Of a stretch of DNA of 25,000 nt, positions 16,408-25,000 are shown piece by piece. The DNA is from Mesostigma viride (Eukaryota; Streptophyta; Mesostigmatophyceae; Mesostigmatales; Mesostigmataceae). The DNA lies in NCBI GenBank assembly GCA_009746045.1, contig RPFO01002227.1, forward strand, positions 1-25,000. The letters are read 5' to 3'. The notes below the pieces were generated by a model. It searched no databases, had not been told where the DNA came from, and saw nothing but the letters and a program-made list of their open reading frames with translations. The position numbers and the translations under genes are program-made. Every line of letters starts with the position of its first letter. The stretch's first letter is position 1.

Positions 16408-16419
16408 CTCCGTTGGGAG
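16408..16419 (-). other. Retroelement 3' stem-loop, subfamily A
   Basis: The inner stem is CTCC/GGAG with loop CAAC read on the minus strand. An outer stem ACACG/CATGT (one C-A mismatch) flanks it. It is followed immediately by the tandem AT tail. Confidence 0.6.
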
Positions 16420-17626
16420 ATCATGTAGCACATATTCCATGATGGATGGGGTGGAGGATGCCGCGTAATCGAACTATCCTAACTCTAAGCTATCTAGTCT
16501 AGAAAATCCTAACTACACTACTCAGCAAAACGCCGCCTCCGCTTGGGGGGAGGGGGCTTGCCCACAGGGTCGGGCGTGTGCGCCTTGACAATCCTCTTCC
16601 ACCGCGTCTTGTCCTGCATGGCAGTCCAAAGACGGGAGAGAGAGTGGATGCGGTGCTCATTGCTCAAACTGGGCTGGGACCACTAGGTCGTCCAGCAACA
16701 TCTGGATGTAGGTCGTGACAGGTTTCCCTACCCTTTTGGGAATGCCCTCGGGGCCAGGCCAGGTCAGAATGTGGCGCCCTGGCTGGCCAAGCCGCTGGGG
16801 GCCGGCCAGGCCAAGGGCGGTGTCGACCTGGCTGGTGCGAGCAAGGTGTCCTACAAATGCTAGCCTACGCTGTCTAATCTCGTCCGAAATACGAGGCGTG
16901 CCATGATACAAAGATTCTGATGACGGACGCTCGGAAAAACCTACGTTAAGGACCTGTCGGAGCATCCTGTAAACCGTGCCGTCTAGCCTAGCTGCCAGTT
17001 TGGGTGGGATGGTCCACGCCTCGGCGCCATACGTGAGCACCGTGAGGACGAGGACCTTGAAGAGCATGCGCTTGCGGTGCTCGCCCAGGCCCTTCGAGCG
17101 CCAGTAGGTTTTGAGCGAACGGAGCTTGGCCCATGCCAGGCCGATGCGGGTGTCCACATCGTCGGCAGTGTCAGGAAGCCAACTCCCCAACAGCTTGAAG
17201 TGGTCGCGCGGAACAGGACCTCCGTCCCGTCGAGCAGGCGCGGCAGCGGTGGTGTACTGGAGGCCCCAAGCACCATCGCCTCAGTTTTGACACTAATCTC
17301 CAACCCCACCGCCCGCGCCTCCAGGCCCAGACAGTCCAGCCAGGTCTGAATGTGCTCGGGGCTCTCGATGAGGGTGGTGTCATCCGCATAAAAAAGGTCG
17401 GCAAGGCGGTAACCAGGTCTAACCCCGCCGTGCTCTGTCACGTTAAGGATGTCCAAGCCTGGCTCGAACCCCTTAAGAGCAGTAAAGCGTGCACGTGCCC
17501 GGCGCATGACGTGATCCACGACAATAATGAACAGGTATGGGGACAGGACACAACCTTGCCACACCCCGTGGTGAAGGGGGAATGGTGGAGTGGTGCATGC
17601 CTTCCGCAGGACTGCCTGTGAGCCCT

Positions 17627-17861
17627 TGAGCATTATTTAATTAATTAATTAAACACGTGCTCCCGTTGGGGAGTCACGGAGCACTGAGGTGCTTTTAATC
17701 CCTGTGTGTGCACAACAGGAGAAAGGGCAGATGACCCCCAGTCTCCTTCATGCCAAAGGCATGCCACAGCTGCATTCGGGCGCGCTAGCTAGCTAAAAGG
17801 ACATGCTACCGATCCGGCAAACTGTGGGTGCAGTAAGACCCATGTCAGCGTGGCATAACAA
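17627..17861 (-). mobile_element. Non-LTR 3' fragment, subfamily B, copy 1, in the RT gene
   Basis: GTGAGCCCT occurs at 17618-17626 and 17862-17870, a 9-bp target-site duplication; the uninterrupted sequence is seen at about 18327. The insert of about 235 bases is read on the minus strand. It ends with CTCCC-CAAC-GGGAG (17660-17673) and a (TTAA)4 tail, and shares about 140 bases with 18423-18573. It is 5'-truncated with no complete ORF. Confidence 0.7.
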
Positions 17862-18074
17862 GTGAGCCCTCATACAGTCGGCGAATGGCAGCAATAAACG
17901 CAGGTGGTACCCGATCCAGAGCTAGGATGGCCCATGCAAAGAGCCTCCCAGAGAACCGTGTCAAAGGCCTTGATATAGTAAACAAAAATGAAGACCAGCG
18001 GCAAACTGTCAGGGGGAAGGCGACGCACCTCCTCCATCAACCGGCGCGCGACAAACACAGCCATGTTATATTTA

Positions 18075-18112
18075 ACGGAGGCATGTTATAATTTAATTTA
18101 ATTTTTTTTAGG
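18075..18112 (+). mobile_element. Very short subfamily A tail on the plus strand
   Basis: AACGGAGGCATGTTATAATT followed by TAATTTAATTT is the 3' half of the subfamily A stem-loop and its tail, in the opposite orientation to 16384. Only about 38 bases survive, as expected of extreme 5' truncation. Confidence 0.5.
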
Positions 18113-18212
18113 GCTATTAAAGGCAAGCTATTCGTATATATTGCTATTTGTATGTTGTAGATAGATTAGACCGTTAGGACTAGCTGTTTGCATCCATCCA
18201 TCCATCCATTCA

Positions 18213-18910
18213 TCCACGACAATAATGAACAGATATATGGGGACAGGACACAACCTAATTGCCACACCCCGTGGTGAAGGGGGAACAGTGGGGTGCATGG
18301 TGCCACAGTCCGCACTACTGCCTGTGAGCCCTCATACAGTCCACGAATGGCAGCAATAAACGCTGGTGGTACCCGATCCAGAGCGAGGATGGCCCAAAGA
18401 GCCTCCCAGAGGACCGTGTCAATCAATTAGTTAATTAATTAAACACGTGCTCCCGTTGGGGAGTCACAGAGCACCGAAGTGCTTTTAATCCCTGTGTGTG
18501 CACAACAGGAGAAAGGGCAGAGACCCCCATTCTCTTTCATGCCAAAGGCATGCCACATGCAGCTGCACTCGCCGGACCGTGTCAAAGGCCTTGATATATA
18601 GTCAACAAAAATGAAGACCACTGCGGCAAACCATCAGGGCAAAGGCGACACACCTCCTCCATCAAGGCATCAACCGGCCCGGCGCCCGCGCCACAAATAC
18701 AGCGGCATGACAGTGTTACGACGACGGTGAAAAACCATCTGCATGAGACTCACCCATGCAGGTGTGGGTCCAGCACGGCGCGGAGCCTGTGCAGCATCAT
18801 GCGCATGAAGACCTTCAGCGCGGCGCTCTGGAGGCAGACACCCCGATAGTTACCGGGGTCAGCAGCAGAGCCCTTCTTGTACAGCATGACGCGGATGGCC
18901 GTCTAAGGCA
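18213..18910 (-). mobile_element. Non-LTR retrotransposon copy 2, fragment interrupted by subfamily B insert
   Basis: The minus strand carries reverse transcriptase pieces in several frames. The N-terminal fingers (NYRGVCLQSAALKVFMRMML, complement of about 18800-18870) come first, then VFIFVDYI near 18600, then PPAFIAAIRGLYEGSQAVVR and HHGVWQLGCVLSPY near 18240-18380. It corresponds to the part of copy 1 upstream of 17516 and extends further 5'. Frameshifts and a 151-base insert (18423-18573) disable it. A (CATC)n run at 18190-18210 borders its 3' break. Confidence 0.65.
18423..18573 (-). mobile_element. Non-LTR 3' fragment, subfamily B, copy 2
   Basis: GGACCGTGTCAA is duplicated at 18411-18422 and 18574-18585 (12-bp target-site duplication). 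The 151-base insert ends on the minus strand with CTCCC-CAAC-GGGAG (18450-18463) and a TTAATTAA tail. It closely matches the copy at 17627 but is shorter at the 5' end. Confidence 0.75.
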
Positions 18911-19401
18911 CCCTACTGCTCACCATTGCTATCAATCACTGCCATGATCAATCTGTCACTACCACTTGCCAGCACCACAGAATATCATGACCTGGTGTGT
19001 TGCCGGCCACGGAAATCTGAATGGAGAGCTTTCACCATGTGCAAGCCCACCCCAATGTGTTGGTTTGCACACTAGCTACACCACTGTTGGCTGTACCGTG
19101 CCACCTGCCACATAAACTTCCCTTACATCATGCAGCAGCTAGTAGCAGCATATAACCTCAAGGCTAGACCATAACATCTATCTGCATAACCTATAGCCTT
19201 CATGATCGCTGCCTCGTGCCACTGGCCATATACAGTACTGCATGCCTCCTGCATTTCTTTCTTTCTACCACATGTGCCATGCACTCTCTTCTGCATCGCT
19301 ACTAAGGTCCCACTACTGCTGCCTAACCTGCCTGCTGCCAGCACCTTCGCTGGCATCAGCTCATGGCATGCCCATGGCCACATCCTCCATCTGCCGTGCA
19401 T
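18911..19401. other. Gene-free stretch between mobile elements
   Basis: About 490 bases rich in CTGC/GCCA words, with no coding signal, no clear repeat family and no retroelement tail. Confidence 0.4.
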
Positions 19402-19449
19402 CAGAGTGAGATCGTACGTTATACGCGTTATACGGTCACGGTGGAGTAT

Positions 19450-19495
19450 AATGTATAATACGGTATAATACGGTATAATACGGTATTATACGTTT
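19450..19495. repeat. Subterminal decamer array, left
   Basis: Three to four near-perfect copies of GGTATAATAC occur in tandem just inside the left end, with the last turning into its own inverse (CGGTATTATACG). Confidence 0.75.
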
Positions 19496-19911
19496 TCGTA
19501 CGGACACACTCAGAATACTCTGATTTTACACATTTTAAGACACCCACCATCAATCCACATGTTTTTAACACTGTTTTGGACATAATCCAAGGTTGCCCTA
19601 CCCTCGGCTATACTCTATACGGTGGATATTGTGGACACGATCGATGTATTGCATGTAATACTGAGAATGTAAACGTGCGCATGCATAATTGTGTGTATGT
19701 GTATATATGTGGCTTTATATTGGTTATGTTTACTTGGGTGCCTTCACTTTGATGCAAGTAATTATATATTTTAATATATATATGTGGCTGTGCATGCACG
19801 CAAATACTACAGTAGTATACAATTAATGCATGTAGTATGTTTGCATGGTGCGATGCTATGTGAATATACTGAGCTGCATGTGACTACAGGTGTGTGACTC
19901 GTGGTGTGCAT

Positions 19912-20200
19912 TAATTAATTAATTAACTGAATTAATTAATTAATATTAATTAATCTCGTGTCCCCGTTGGGGGACCACGGAGGCTAAACAGGTGGGGATG
20001 TGATAAGTAACTCACATATTCTCACCTTCCATACAACAACCTTGTTTTCCAGCAGGCTGAAGAGCATGACAGGCGTCTATGAGCTCGCCAGCTCCTTGCA
20101 ACGGTACCGGTGATGCCGCTCCCAGGCAGCTAGGGTCCTTGACTACGCAATATAGAATGTCTACCGTGTGAAAACCTCCATACAGGAAGCGTAGCAAAGC
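19912..20200 (-). mobile_element. Non-LTR 3' fragment, subfamily C
   Basis: On the minus strand the stem-loop CGTG-G-TCCCC, loop CAAC, GGGGA-CACG (19957-19979) is followed by ATTAATTAATATTAATTAAT and more TTAA repeats down to about 19912. The body extends to the right; its 5' limit is not visible and 20200 is a guess. Confidence 0.5.
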
Positions 20201-20267
20201 CAGATAACTGCCCGATCAATTCTGGGTAGCTTTAGGAAGCATGGCATACGCAGCGTAAGGAAAACCA

Positions 20268-20669
20268 TTGAAAGCTGCGGAAAATCTAATAGCACAACTG
20301 CAACAAGTGGAGAACAAAATAGCAAGAAAAACCCAGAAACGGCGCAAAAAGTTTCATGCCAGGTTCATTAAGAGCGCAAACAGACTGGGCGGTGACATGC
20401 GGCAAATCAACGTACCACGGCCGGCATTATTTCCTACCCAGGCGCGCAAGAAAAGCCAGCCAGCCATATTGGATGGATTAACCGCGGATCGCGCAGGCCT
20501 GAACGAAATCATTTTAGAAATGACAGGAAATGGCCGCAGATCGAAGATGCTTAGGTTATTTTCATGGTGTCCGTTACTAAACGGCTCTTGCTGCATCAAA
20601 ATAACCCACGAATGTCGAGTTCTACCGTCGCAGGCACACATGCTAGATTATTCATCGCGGCCAAATTGA
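20268..20669 (+). CDS. Hypothetical ORF inside the inverted-repeat element
   Basis: This 133-residue frame has a strongly basic, helical first half (NKIARKTQKRRKKFHARFI, about residues 16-34) followed by a normal-looking segment (QPAILDGLTADRAGLNEIIL). After about residue 95 it loses protein character. A frame one base away then contains TLDETPVQICTNKGSEFANS (near 20670-20725), faintly like the end of an integrase core (DNGSEF), so a frameshift near 20560 is possible. It may be the remnant of the element's own protein. No family is firmly recognised. Confidence 0.3.
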   Translation: MKAAENLIAQLQQVENKIARKTQKRRKKFHARFIKSANRLGGDMRQINVPRPALFPTQARKKSQPAILDGLTADRAGLNEIILEMTGNGRRSKMLRLFSWCPLLNGSCCIKITHECRVLPSQAHMLDYSSRPN

Positions 20670-21023
20670 CGTTGGATGAGACCCCCGTGCAAATCTGTAC
20701 CAACAAAGGCAGCGAATTTGCAAATAGTGCAGATCTTGCTATGAAACATCATAATAGAACATCACTTTTAACCATCGGCTTAATTTTTTCGCCTGTCGCC
20801 CGCCGGATTAGCCATATTTTAACGGAACGCACGTCGCCATGGCCACCTCCGCACGGTGCGCGCACTGTGCACCACAATGTCAAAATAAGATCGCGTCGAA
20901 TTGTGAAAGTTCAGACGGGTCAGTACTTAGTAGAGATACGAAATCTGTGGCTTCAAATCGTTGCCCTGTCGTTCTGGCATCCTAGCCGCGCAAAACGTAA
21001 AAAAAACGCGGAAAACACGGCAT

Positions 21024-21142
21024 TATACGGTATTATACGGTATTATACGTCATTATGCGCTAAAACGTATTACGTATGAAAAATTATACGCTAAAAGCCA
21101 GCGTATTACGTATTATACCGTATTATACCGTATTATACGGCG
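21024..21142. repeat. Subterminal decamer arrays, right
   Basis: Copies of GTATTATACG and the inverse GTATTATACC flank a central stretch rich in ACGTATTACGT. The array as a whole can fold back and is the inverse of the left array. Confidence 0.7.
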
Positions 21143-21370
21143 TATGATCTCACATTGCCGTGCATAGCCCATGCTTCACTATAGGATTGTTAGTCCAGGG
21201 TGTGATGATGAACAACACATTAAAAAATGCCCATGCACCTTTCTTTATTAGAAGACTGTTTGGCATGAGAGCTAGCTGGCTAAAGATGTTAGATAGCAAC
21301 TGCAAGCAATTAATCAGTAGTGTGCAGCCATGTTTGCTACGAACCACTATTTGACTTGCCAACTATAGTT

Positions 21371-21371
<1 letters not shown>

Positions 21372-21464
<93 letters not shown>
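21372..21464. repeat. (CT)46 microsatellite
   Basis: 93 uninterrupted bases of CT dinucleotide. Perfect length suggests recent expansion. Confidence 0.98.
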
Positions 21465-21467
<3 letters not shown>

Positions 21468-21510
21468 ATGCCCCACCATTGGAATGTTGGTAGTTGATAC
21501 TATATATATT

Positions 21511-22488
21511 AATAATATAATTACTTACAGCAGAGTGAAATCACTCAAACCAAAGCAAACGCCCAGCTATAAACCTATATACAGAGCCATGTCAAAGCTC
21601 TATACTACGATAAGACCAATGGAAACTCCTAACGGGAGGAACCTAATAGCCCTGCTGCACCGCAAAATCAGCCCGCGTACGGCGGAGCATGATGTCAGCC
21701 ATGGCCCGAGTCAGCGCCACCGACAAGCGCTGACGCCAATATGACGTCCAGGTCCGCGCCGACCATGGGGCCCGCTGGCCCTCCAGGTCCAGCCGGTCCT
21801 CCCGGAGCCGGCAACACTCCTTGAAGAAGGCGGAGGTCAGGGGCCCCATGGCCCCAAACTCCTCCAGGACAAAGGGCACCACACGATGGTGCCCGACGTC
21901 GCGCGCCGTAGGCCAGGAGCTTGGCCCGCTCCGCCCGGTCCGCCGTGTAACCTGCCGTGAGGGAGGCCCCAGCCACGTGGCTAAGAGCCAAGGGCCGCGC
22001 CACCGAAACGTCAATAAGCAGATGCCGGCCACCCCCCTCAAAGTCCAGCACCACGATGTCAGGCCGGTGGTTGGGGGAATAGAAGGCAGCGCCATCCGCA
22101 TCCTCGGACCGGATGTTCGCGTGGGGGAAAACCGACCGAATCATGGCGAGCACCACCGTCAGGAGGACAGTGTGCAAATACAAATACCAATTCTGATTCT
22201 GTTGGCCCCCCATGCAGGCAAGGTAGTGAGTCCCCGTGGGATCCAGCGGCTGCCCACAGCTACCACAAGGCCGCCCGGCCGGAACAAGAGGCTGCGGGGC
22301 AAATAGCTGGTGCCGGAGCGCCACCGAGTAGTGGCTGGGAGCCAAGGCGAATGGGGGGGCCATGGGAAGAGCACGAAGGTACGCCGAGCCCACACTCCGC
22401 AAGGAAAGCGAGAACAGCCACGCACGTCCCTGGGCGTTGAGGTCCGCGAAAAGAGCAATCCAATCAGCCGTGTGCAGAATACCCGCGT
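21511..22488 (-). mobile_element. 5'-truncated retroelement with restriction-like endonuclease end, flanked by direct repeats
   Basis: TTGATACTATATATATT (21494-21510) and TTGATACTATATATATATT (22489-22507) flank the insert, differing only by one TA unit. They look like a target-site duplication. The insert of about 980 bases encodes the C-terminal part of a non-LTR retrotransposon polyprotein on the minus strand. Confidence 0.6.
21643..22488 (-). pseudogene. C-terminal zinc-knuckle and restriction-like endonuclease domain of a retrotransposon polyprotein
   Basis: The minus frame enters from the 5' truncation near 22488 and reads to about 21890. It then continues one frame over to the stop at 21643, so one frameshift is present. 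The zinc knuckle is C-x2-C-x9-H-x3-C (CGSCGQPLDPTGTHYLAC). The endonuclease core is RPDIVVLDF then HLLIDVSV, matching the PD-x(n)-D arrangement of R2/CRE-type restriction-like endonucleases that nick the target DNA. The end part (VPFVLEEFGAMGPLTSAFF, then TWTSYWRQRLSVALTRAMA) is a tail I recall from plant and algal elements of this kind. The reverse transcriptase is missing, so it cannot act alone. It is unlike the 16384 family, which shows no such domain. Confidence 0.65.
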
Positions 22489-22507
22489 TTGATACTATAT
22501 ATATATT

Positions 22508-23382
22508 GATATGTATCAAAGAGACAACTGTTAATGTATTTCCATGATGAAGTGCATGCCACATGTATGGGTGGAGATAACCAAGTTGGAGTTCAACCTT
22601 ACCTCAGCTCGTACTGAAATGGGTATGAACTGTTAAGGAAACATTAAATATGATGTTGGCTGCTGTCACGTGTCACTGTGACACGTCGTCATCTGTGGTG
22701 CGACTGAGGTAATACTTGGCAATCATGTTCAGCATGCTCTATTTGAATTGCAAAAAATTTCAGCTCTGTCTGAACTCATTTGCGCTGCCTGTGGTGCATT
22801 CTATATCCAAAATTAGCGTGAGAGTGACGCATGACAGCAGAATCATGTAACTAGTTGGTACGTGCTCCATCAAGGTGCAACTTTGCAGCCAGCCTGCAGA
22901 TGTTGCAAGTAAAGTGCTTGCTTACTTCGATCCAGGTTAATCTTAGCTCATTTGCATTGTTGGGTGCATTTAATGATCCCTAAAATGCTCCAAATGACCG
23001 TATTTGTGAGAGTTGACAGCATAATTTCTGGCCATCCCATCTCTATTAGGGGTGCAACTTGGTACTTGAGCTGCATATGTTATATTTAATTAATGTGTCT
23101 GCCCATTTTCAGGTCAAACCGACATTAATTGTGCTGTTTGTGGAATTAGTTATGAATAAAACTAGCAATTTTTGCTTTTTTAAATGCTTTTAGACGTCAT
23201 CATTCTGTGAGCACCAAGTGGCCAGCCAAGGTGTGACTTGCATGGCACCGTAAATCTGGGTAGCATGCCGGGAAGCCAGACACCAAGTTTGACCATCATC
23301 CGAATATCAGTGCAGCTAGGAGGAATAAGAATGTCTTTTTTTGGCACTTTCAGACCGTTGTGTTACCGTGAAATAGGTCTCT
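22508..23382. other. Gene-free stretch with diverged tandem repeats
   Basis: A unit of about 172 bases recurs from 22776 and 22948: TCATTTGC, GGTGCATT, GTGAGAGT-GAC, CATAATTTC-like and GTGCAACTT words come in the same order, with much divergence. A 19-base palindrome (ACGTGTCAC T GTGACACGT) lies at 22668-22686. No coding signal was seen. Confidence 0.4.
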
Positions 23383-24042
23383 GTGACTAATCAGTACTAC
23401 GCATTCTGCAACAAGGGCTTACACTCCAAGGCGGGGGCAGTCAGCGCCCACCGAGTCCGAGCACACTTTGCCGGCATCTCAAATGCAGGGATGGCGGCCT
23501 GCAAGAACATTTCGAAGGAGTTACGGGACAAGTTTCTCAGGATCGCCAAGAACAAAATGGCGAAGGTGGACGCCAAGAAGCAGCACGCTTTTAACAGGGT
23601 GGTGGCGGAGGTGGGATCCAGGGCCTTCGGCTGCCTCGTCCTCGGTTCTGTCGACAAAATTAAAATTAAATTAAATCATAACACGTCTCCGTTGGGAGAT
23701 CATGTAGCACATATTCCTCAGTGCTGGATGGCTGTCGACAAAGGCAAGCAGCAGATCACGAAGTGGCTGGCTCCTATCGATGATCGGCTATCTGACCACC
23801 TGCTCATTGCCGAGTTCCTCGCATCTGTGCATTTTGCCACCAACAATGAATGTGTGTGCACATTTGTGTATGGGCATGGAGCTTGTTTTTGGGATCCTTC
23901 ATCCTTGACAGCTAGGTCCTTGTGTCTTATTATTCTCTCATGCATTATATATCAAGGAGACAACCAGCGCAGGCCAGAAATCGGGAGAATATATAGTGCA
24001 TGGCTTTCCTTGCTTGCCGTTGCAGCCCCCCCTTGCATTTAA
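23383..24042 (+). pseudogene. BED-finger (hAT transposase-like) fragment carrying a retroelement tail
   Basis: The frame from 23383 shows FCNKGLHSKAGAVSAHRVRA followed by HFAGISNAGMAACKNISKEL, the pattern of plant-type BED zinc fingers at the N-terminus of hAT transposases and of genes domesticated from them. The first Cys of the expected C-x2-C is Tyr (YYAFC), so the finger is probably not functional. The rest is basic and helical (RIAKNKMAKVDAKKQH). An 84-base change at 23659-23742 (insert plus duplicated site) keeps the frame. After about residue 155 the frame loses character, so an intron or the end of the coding part is likely. No DDE core or dimerisation domain is seen in the window. 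Confidence 0.5.
23659..23731 (-). mobile_element. 73-base subfamily A retroelement tail with 11-bp target-site duplication
   Basis: CTGTCGACAAA flanks it at 23648-23658 and 23732-23742. The insert, on the minus strand, is only the last stretch of the 16384-type element: GGAATATGTGCTACATGATC, the CTCC-CAAC-GGAG loop (23687-23698) and an (ATTTA)-like tail. It is one of the clearest insertions in the window. Confidence 0.85.
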
Positions 24043-24690
24043 CAAATCATAACCAGATAGGAATGCAGGGCACAAATAAAGGATGTTTATCGTTAAGCAT
24101 ACAGTACCAAATTTCAGTCAATAGCTGCATGAACATCATCAATCAATGAGCCGTGAGCGTGCTAGTGGGGTGACTTACAATTTAAACACATGGGGAAATG
24201 ACAAGCCTTGTTAACTGTCAATACGGAGTTTTCCACGTGGATGAGCGTGGATGCATGCCCTAAAACCATTAGAAATGCAGTCGCGTATTTTATACCCGCG
24301 TATTTTAAACCCTTCCAGTGACGTATATACTCGTACTTTCAGGCCCGGAATAAAATACCCGTACACGTATTTGCCAACAAGATGGCAGGCCATGCAACTT
24401 TGTTCCCAAGCAAATATATACAACCAGTTATTATGATCCATTGACACGAAGTTGGCCAGGTGTCCATCCACAACTAAAGCACCGGCTTTATGGCCAACAT
24501 GGCCTGTCCTAGGTCGTGAGCAACACTAAAAGGTCGCTAGCTAGACTCCATGAGTTGTAAGCACGTACCGCCCTTCTTTCCGTCAGTTCGTCAGCCTACA
24601 GCAGGAAGCATTTACCGGCCGGACTTACTGCAATCCATGAGGCAGACTTCGCGTTTGGCCAGGAAGTAGGGCAGCCTTCACGACCACCAG
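24043..24690. other. Gene-free stretch
   Basis: No coding signal. A short direct repeat CGCGTATTTTA-AACCC/ACCC sits at 24281-24311 with a loose inverse, TAAAATACCCGTACACGTAT, at 24351-24370; otherwise nothing is recognised. Confidence 0.35.
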
Positions 24691-24834
24691 GCGTTAACAT
24701 TTGCGCGACGAGCATTCCCGCTGAACCGCCCTGAGGGCTGCTGCATGCATTTTTCCTGGCTGTGGCCACTGGCCAGTAGCTGCGGACCCGCAATATTTTG
24801 TCGTAAGATATACCTCGGTTACCTTGATGACCTT

Positions 24835-24955
24835 TTCAGTGGCGACCAAATGGATTCCAACTTCACGGCACGCGCTTTGCCACTTGGCGATTCGAGGGTT
24901 GGCCAGACAGGCAAATTTCACTAGAGTTTTTGTTGAACCGTTCTGCGTGGGATTC
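24835..24955 (-). CDS. Possible internal exon of an unrecognised host gene
   Basis: On the minus strand a protein-like segment (KFACLANPRIAKWQSACREV then GIHLVATEKVIK) ends at AAG followed by GTAACC, a possible splice donor. It is preceded by a possible acceptor ending CACGCAG near 24945. Coding character is lost beyond both sites. No family is recognised; the rest of the gene would lie off the right edge and perhaps to the left. Confidence 0.3.
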
Positions 24956-25000
24956 CACAACAGATCCCAGTGCCCTTACAAGATTCTCTCTGATTCCCGC

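Larger units (their letters stand above)
16384..18075 (-). mobile_element. Non-LTR retrotransposon (LINE) copy 1, 5'-incomplete and interrupted
   Basis: On the minus strand the reverse transcriptase runs from about 18064 (VFIFVYYIKAFDTVLWEAL) through HHGVWQGCVLSPYLF and FYADDTTLI to a C-terminal connection domain (VLTYGAEAWTIPPKL, RMLRQVLNV) that stops near 16657. A frameshift near 17190 and an insertion at 17627-17861 break it. The first catalytic Asp region reads VYYIKAFD rather than VDYIKAFD (as kept at 18600), so one active-site Asp is lost. The 3' UTR of about 270 bases ends with the stem-loop CTCC-CAAC-GGAG (16408-16419) and an (AATTT)-type tail ending at 16384. It lies inside another copy of the same family. 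No endonuclease domain remains. Confidence 0.75.
19402..21155. mobile_element. Inverted-repeat DNA transposon candidate, 1.75 kb, 10-bp duplication
   Basis: TGCCGTGCAT lies directly outside both ends (19392-19401 and 21156-21165). Inside, GTGAGATCGTACG (19406) is mirrored by CGTATGATCTCAC (ending 21153). Both ends then carry arrays of a CGGTATAATA-type decamer (19450-19495 and about 21024-21142). A 9-11 bp duplication fits Mutator-like elements, but no recognisable transposase is present, so the superfamily is open. A retroelement of subfamily C has inserted within it. Confidence 0.6.

Noticed and set aside
18756-18947. Plus-strand ORF rich in His and Gln
   Set aside because: It is the complement of the reverse transcriptase N-terminal region read on the minus strand.
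20670-20730. Retroviral-type integrase (CTNKGSEF)
   Set aside because: Only one motif resembles the family, with the catalytic Asp replaced and no HHCC or other core motifs nearby; mentioned only as a faint possibility.

Overview
The window looks like nuclear DNA of a eukaryotic alga, most likely a green alga. The clues are GC-rich intronless genes, an interstitial block of the TTTAGGG telomere repeat, a VTC1-type membrane protein gene, several non-LTR retrotransposon copies with (TTAA)-type tails, a BED-finger/hAT-like relic and abundant microsatellites. No ribosomal RNA, convincing tRNA, bacterial operon or CRISPR array was seen. The host assignment is an inference.

Bases 1 to about 8,770 (perhaps 9,494) hold a compact, one-strand gene block unlike the rest. 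It reads as the virion-protein half of an integrated DNA virus of the polinton-like/virophage kind. In order it has a partial virion-like protein cut by the window edge, a frameshifted second large protein, a basic C2H2 zinc-finger protein, a small ORF, a probable minor capsid (penton-like) protein, a 118-residue Ala/Gly/Lys-rich protein, a probable major capsid protein broken by one frameshift, a 56-residue ORF, a fibre-like protein (three bacterial-type Ig-like repeats plus a LamG-like C-terminus, two frameshifts), another frameshifted protein and a lysine-rich protein of unknown role. Spacers are very short, and an A-rich motif recurs 25-36 bases ahead of four starts. No polymerase, packaging ATPase, protease or integrase lies in the window; they would be expected to the left. 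Several breaks fall in homopolymers, so the element may be decaying or the assembly may carry indel errors.

Bases 9,495-11,300 are repeat-rich: a block with inverted ends and repeated 120-base units, the telomere-like tract, a TTAA microsatellite and a retroelement 3' end. Two intact, intronless host genes follow, divergently arranged: a zinc-independent medium-chain dehydrogenase/reductase (11,585-13,039, minus) and a VTC1/DUF202 protein (14,154-14,657, plus).

From 15,480 to 25,000 the sequence is a nest of mobile-element relics. Target-site duplications are readable by eye for at least six insertions. Eight non-LTR 3' ends can be recognised. Seven share a bulged stem-loop followed by an AT-rich tandem tail; the eighth (18,075) keeps only half of it. 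Stem bases co-vary between subfamilies, which suggests an RNA signal kept by the retrotransposition machinery. There is also a 182-base tRNA-like SINE candidate, a 1.75-kb inverted-repeat DNA transposon, a restriction-like-endonuclease retroelement fragment and a 93-base CT tract. A possible exon of an unrecognised minus-strand gene sits at the right edge.
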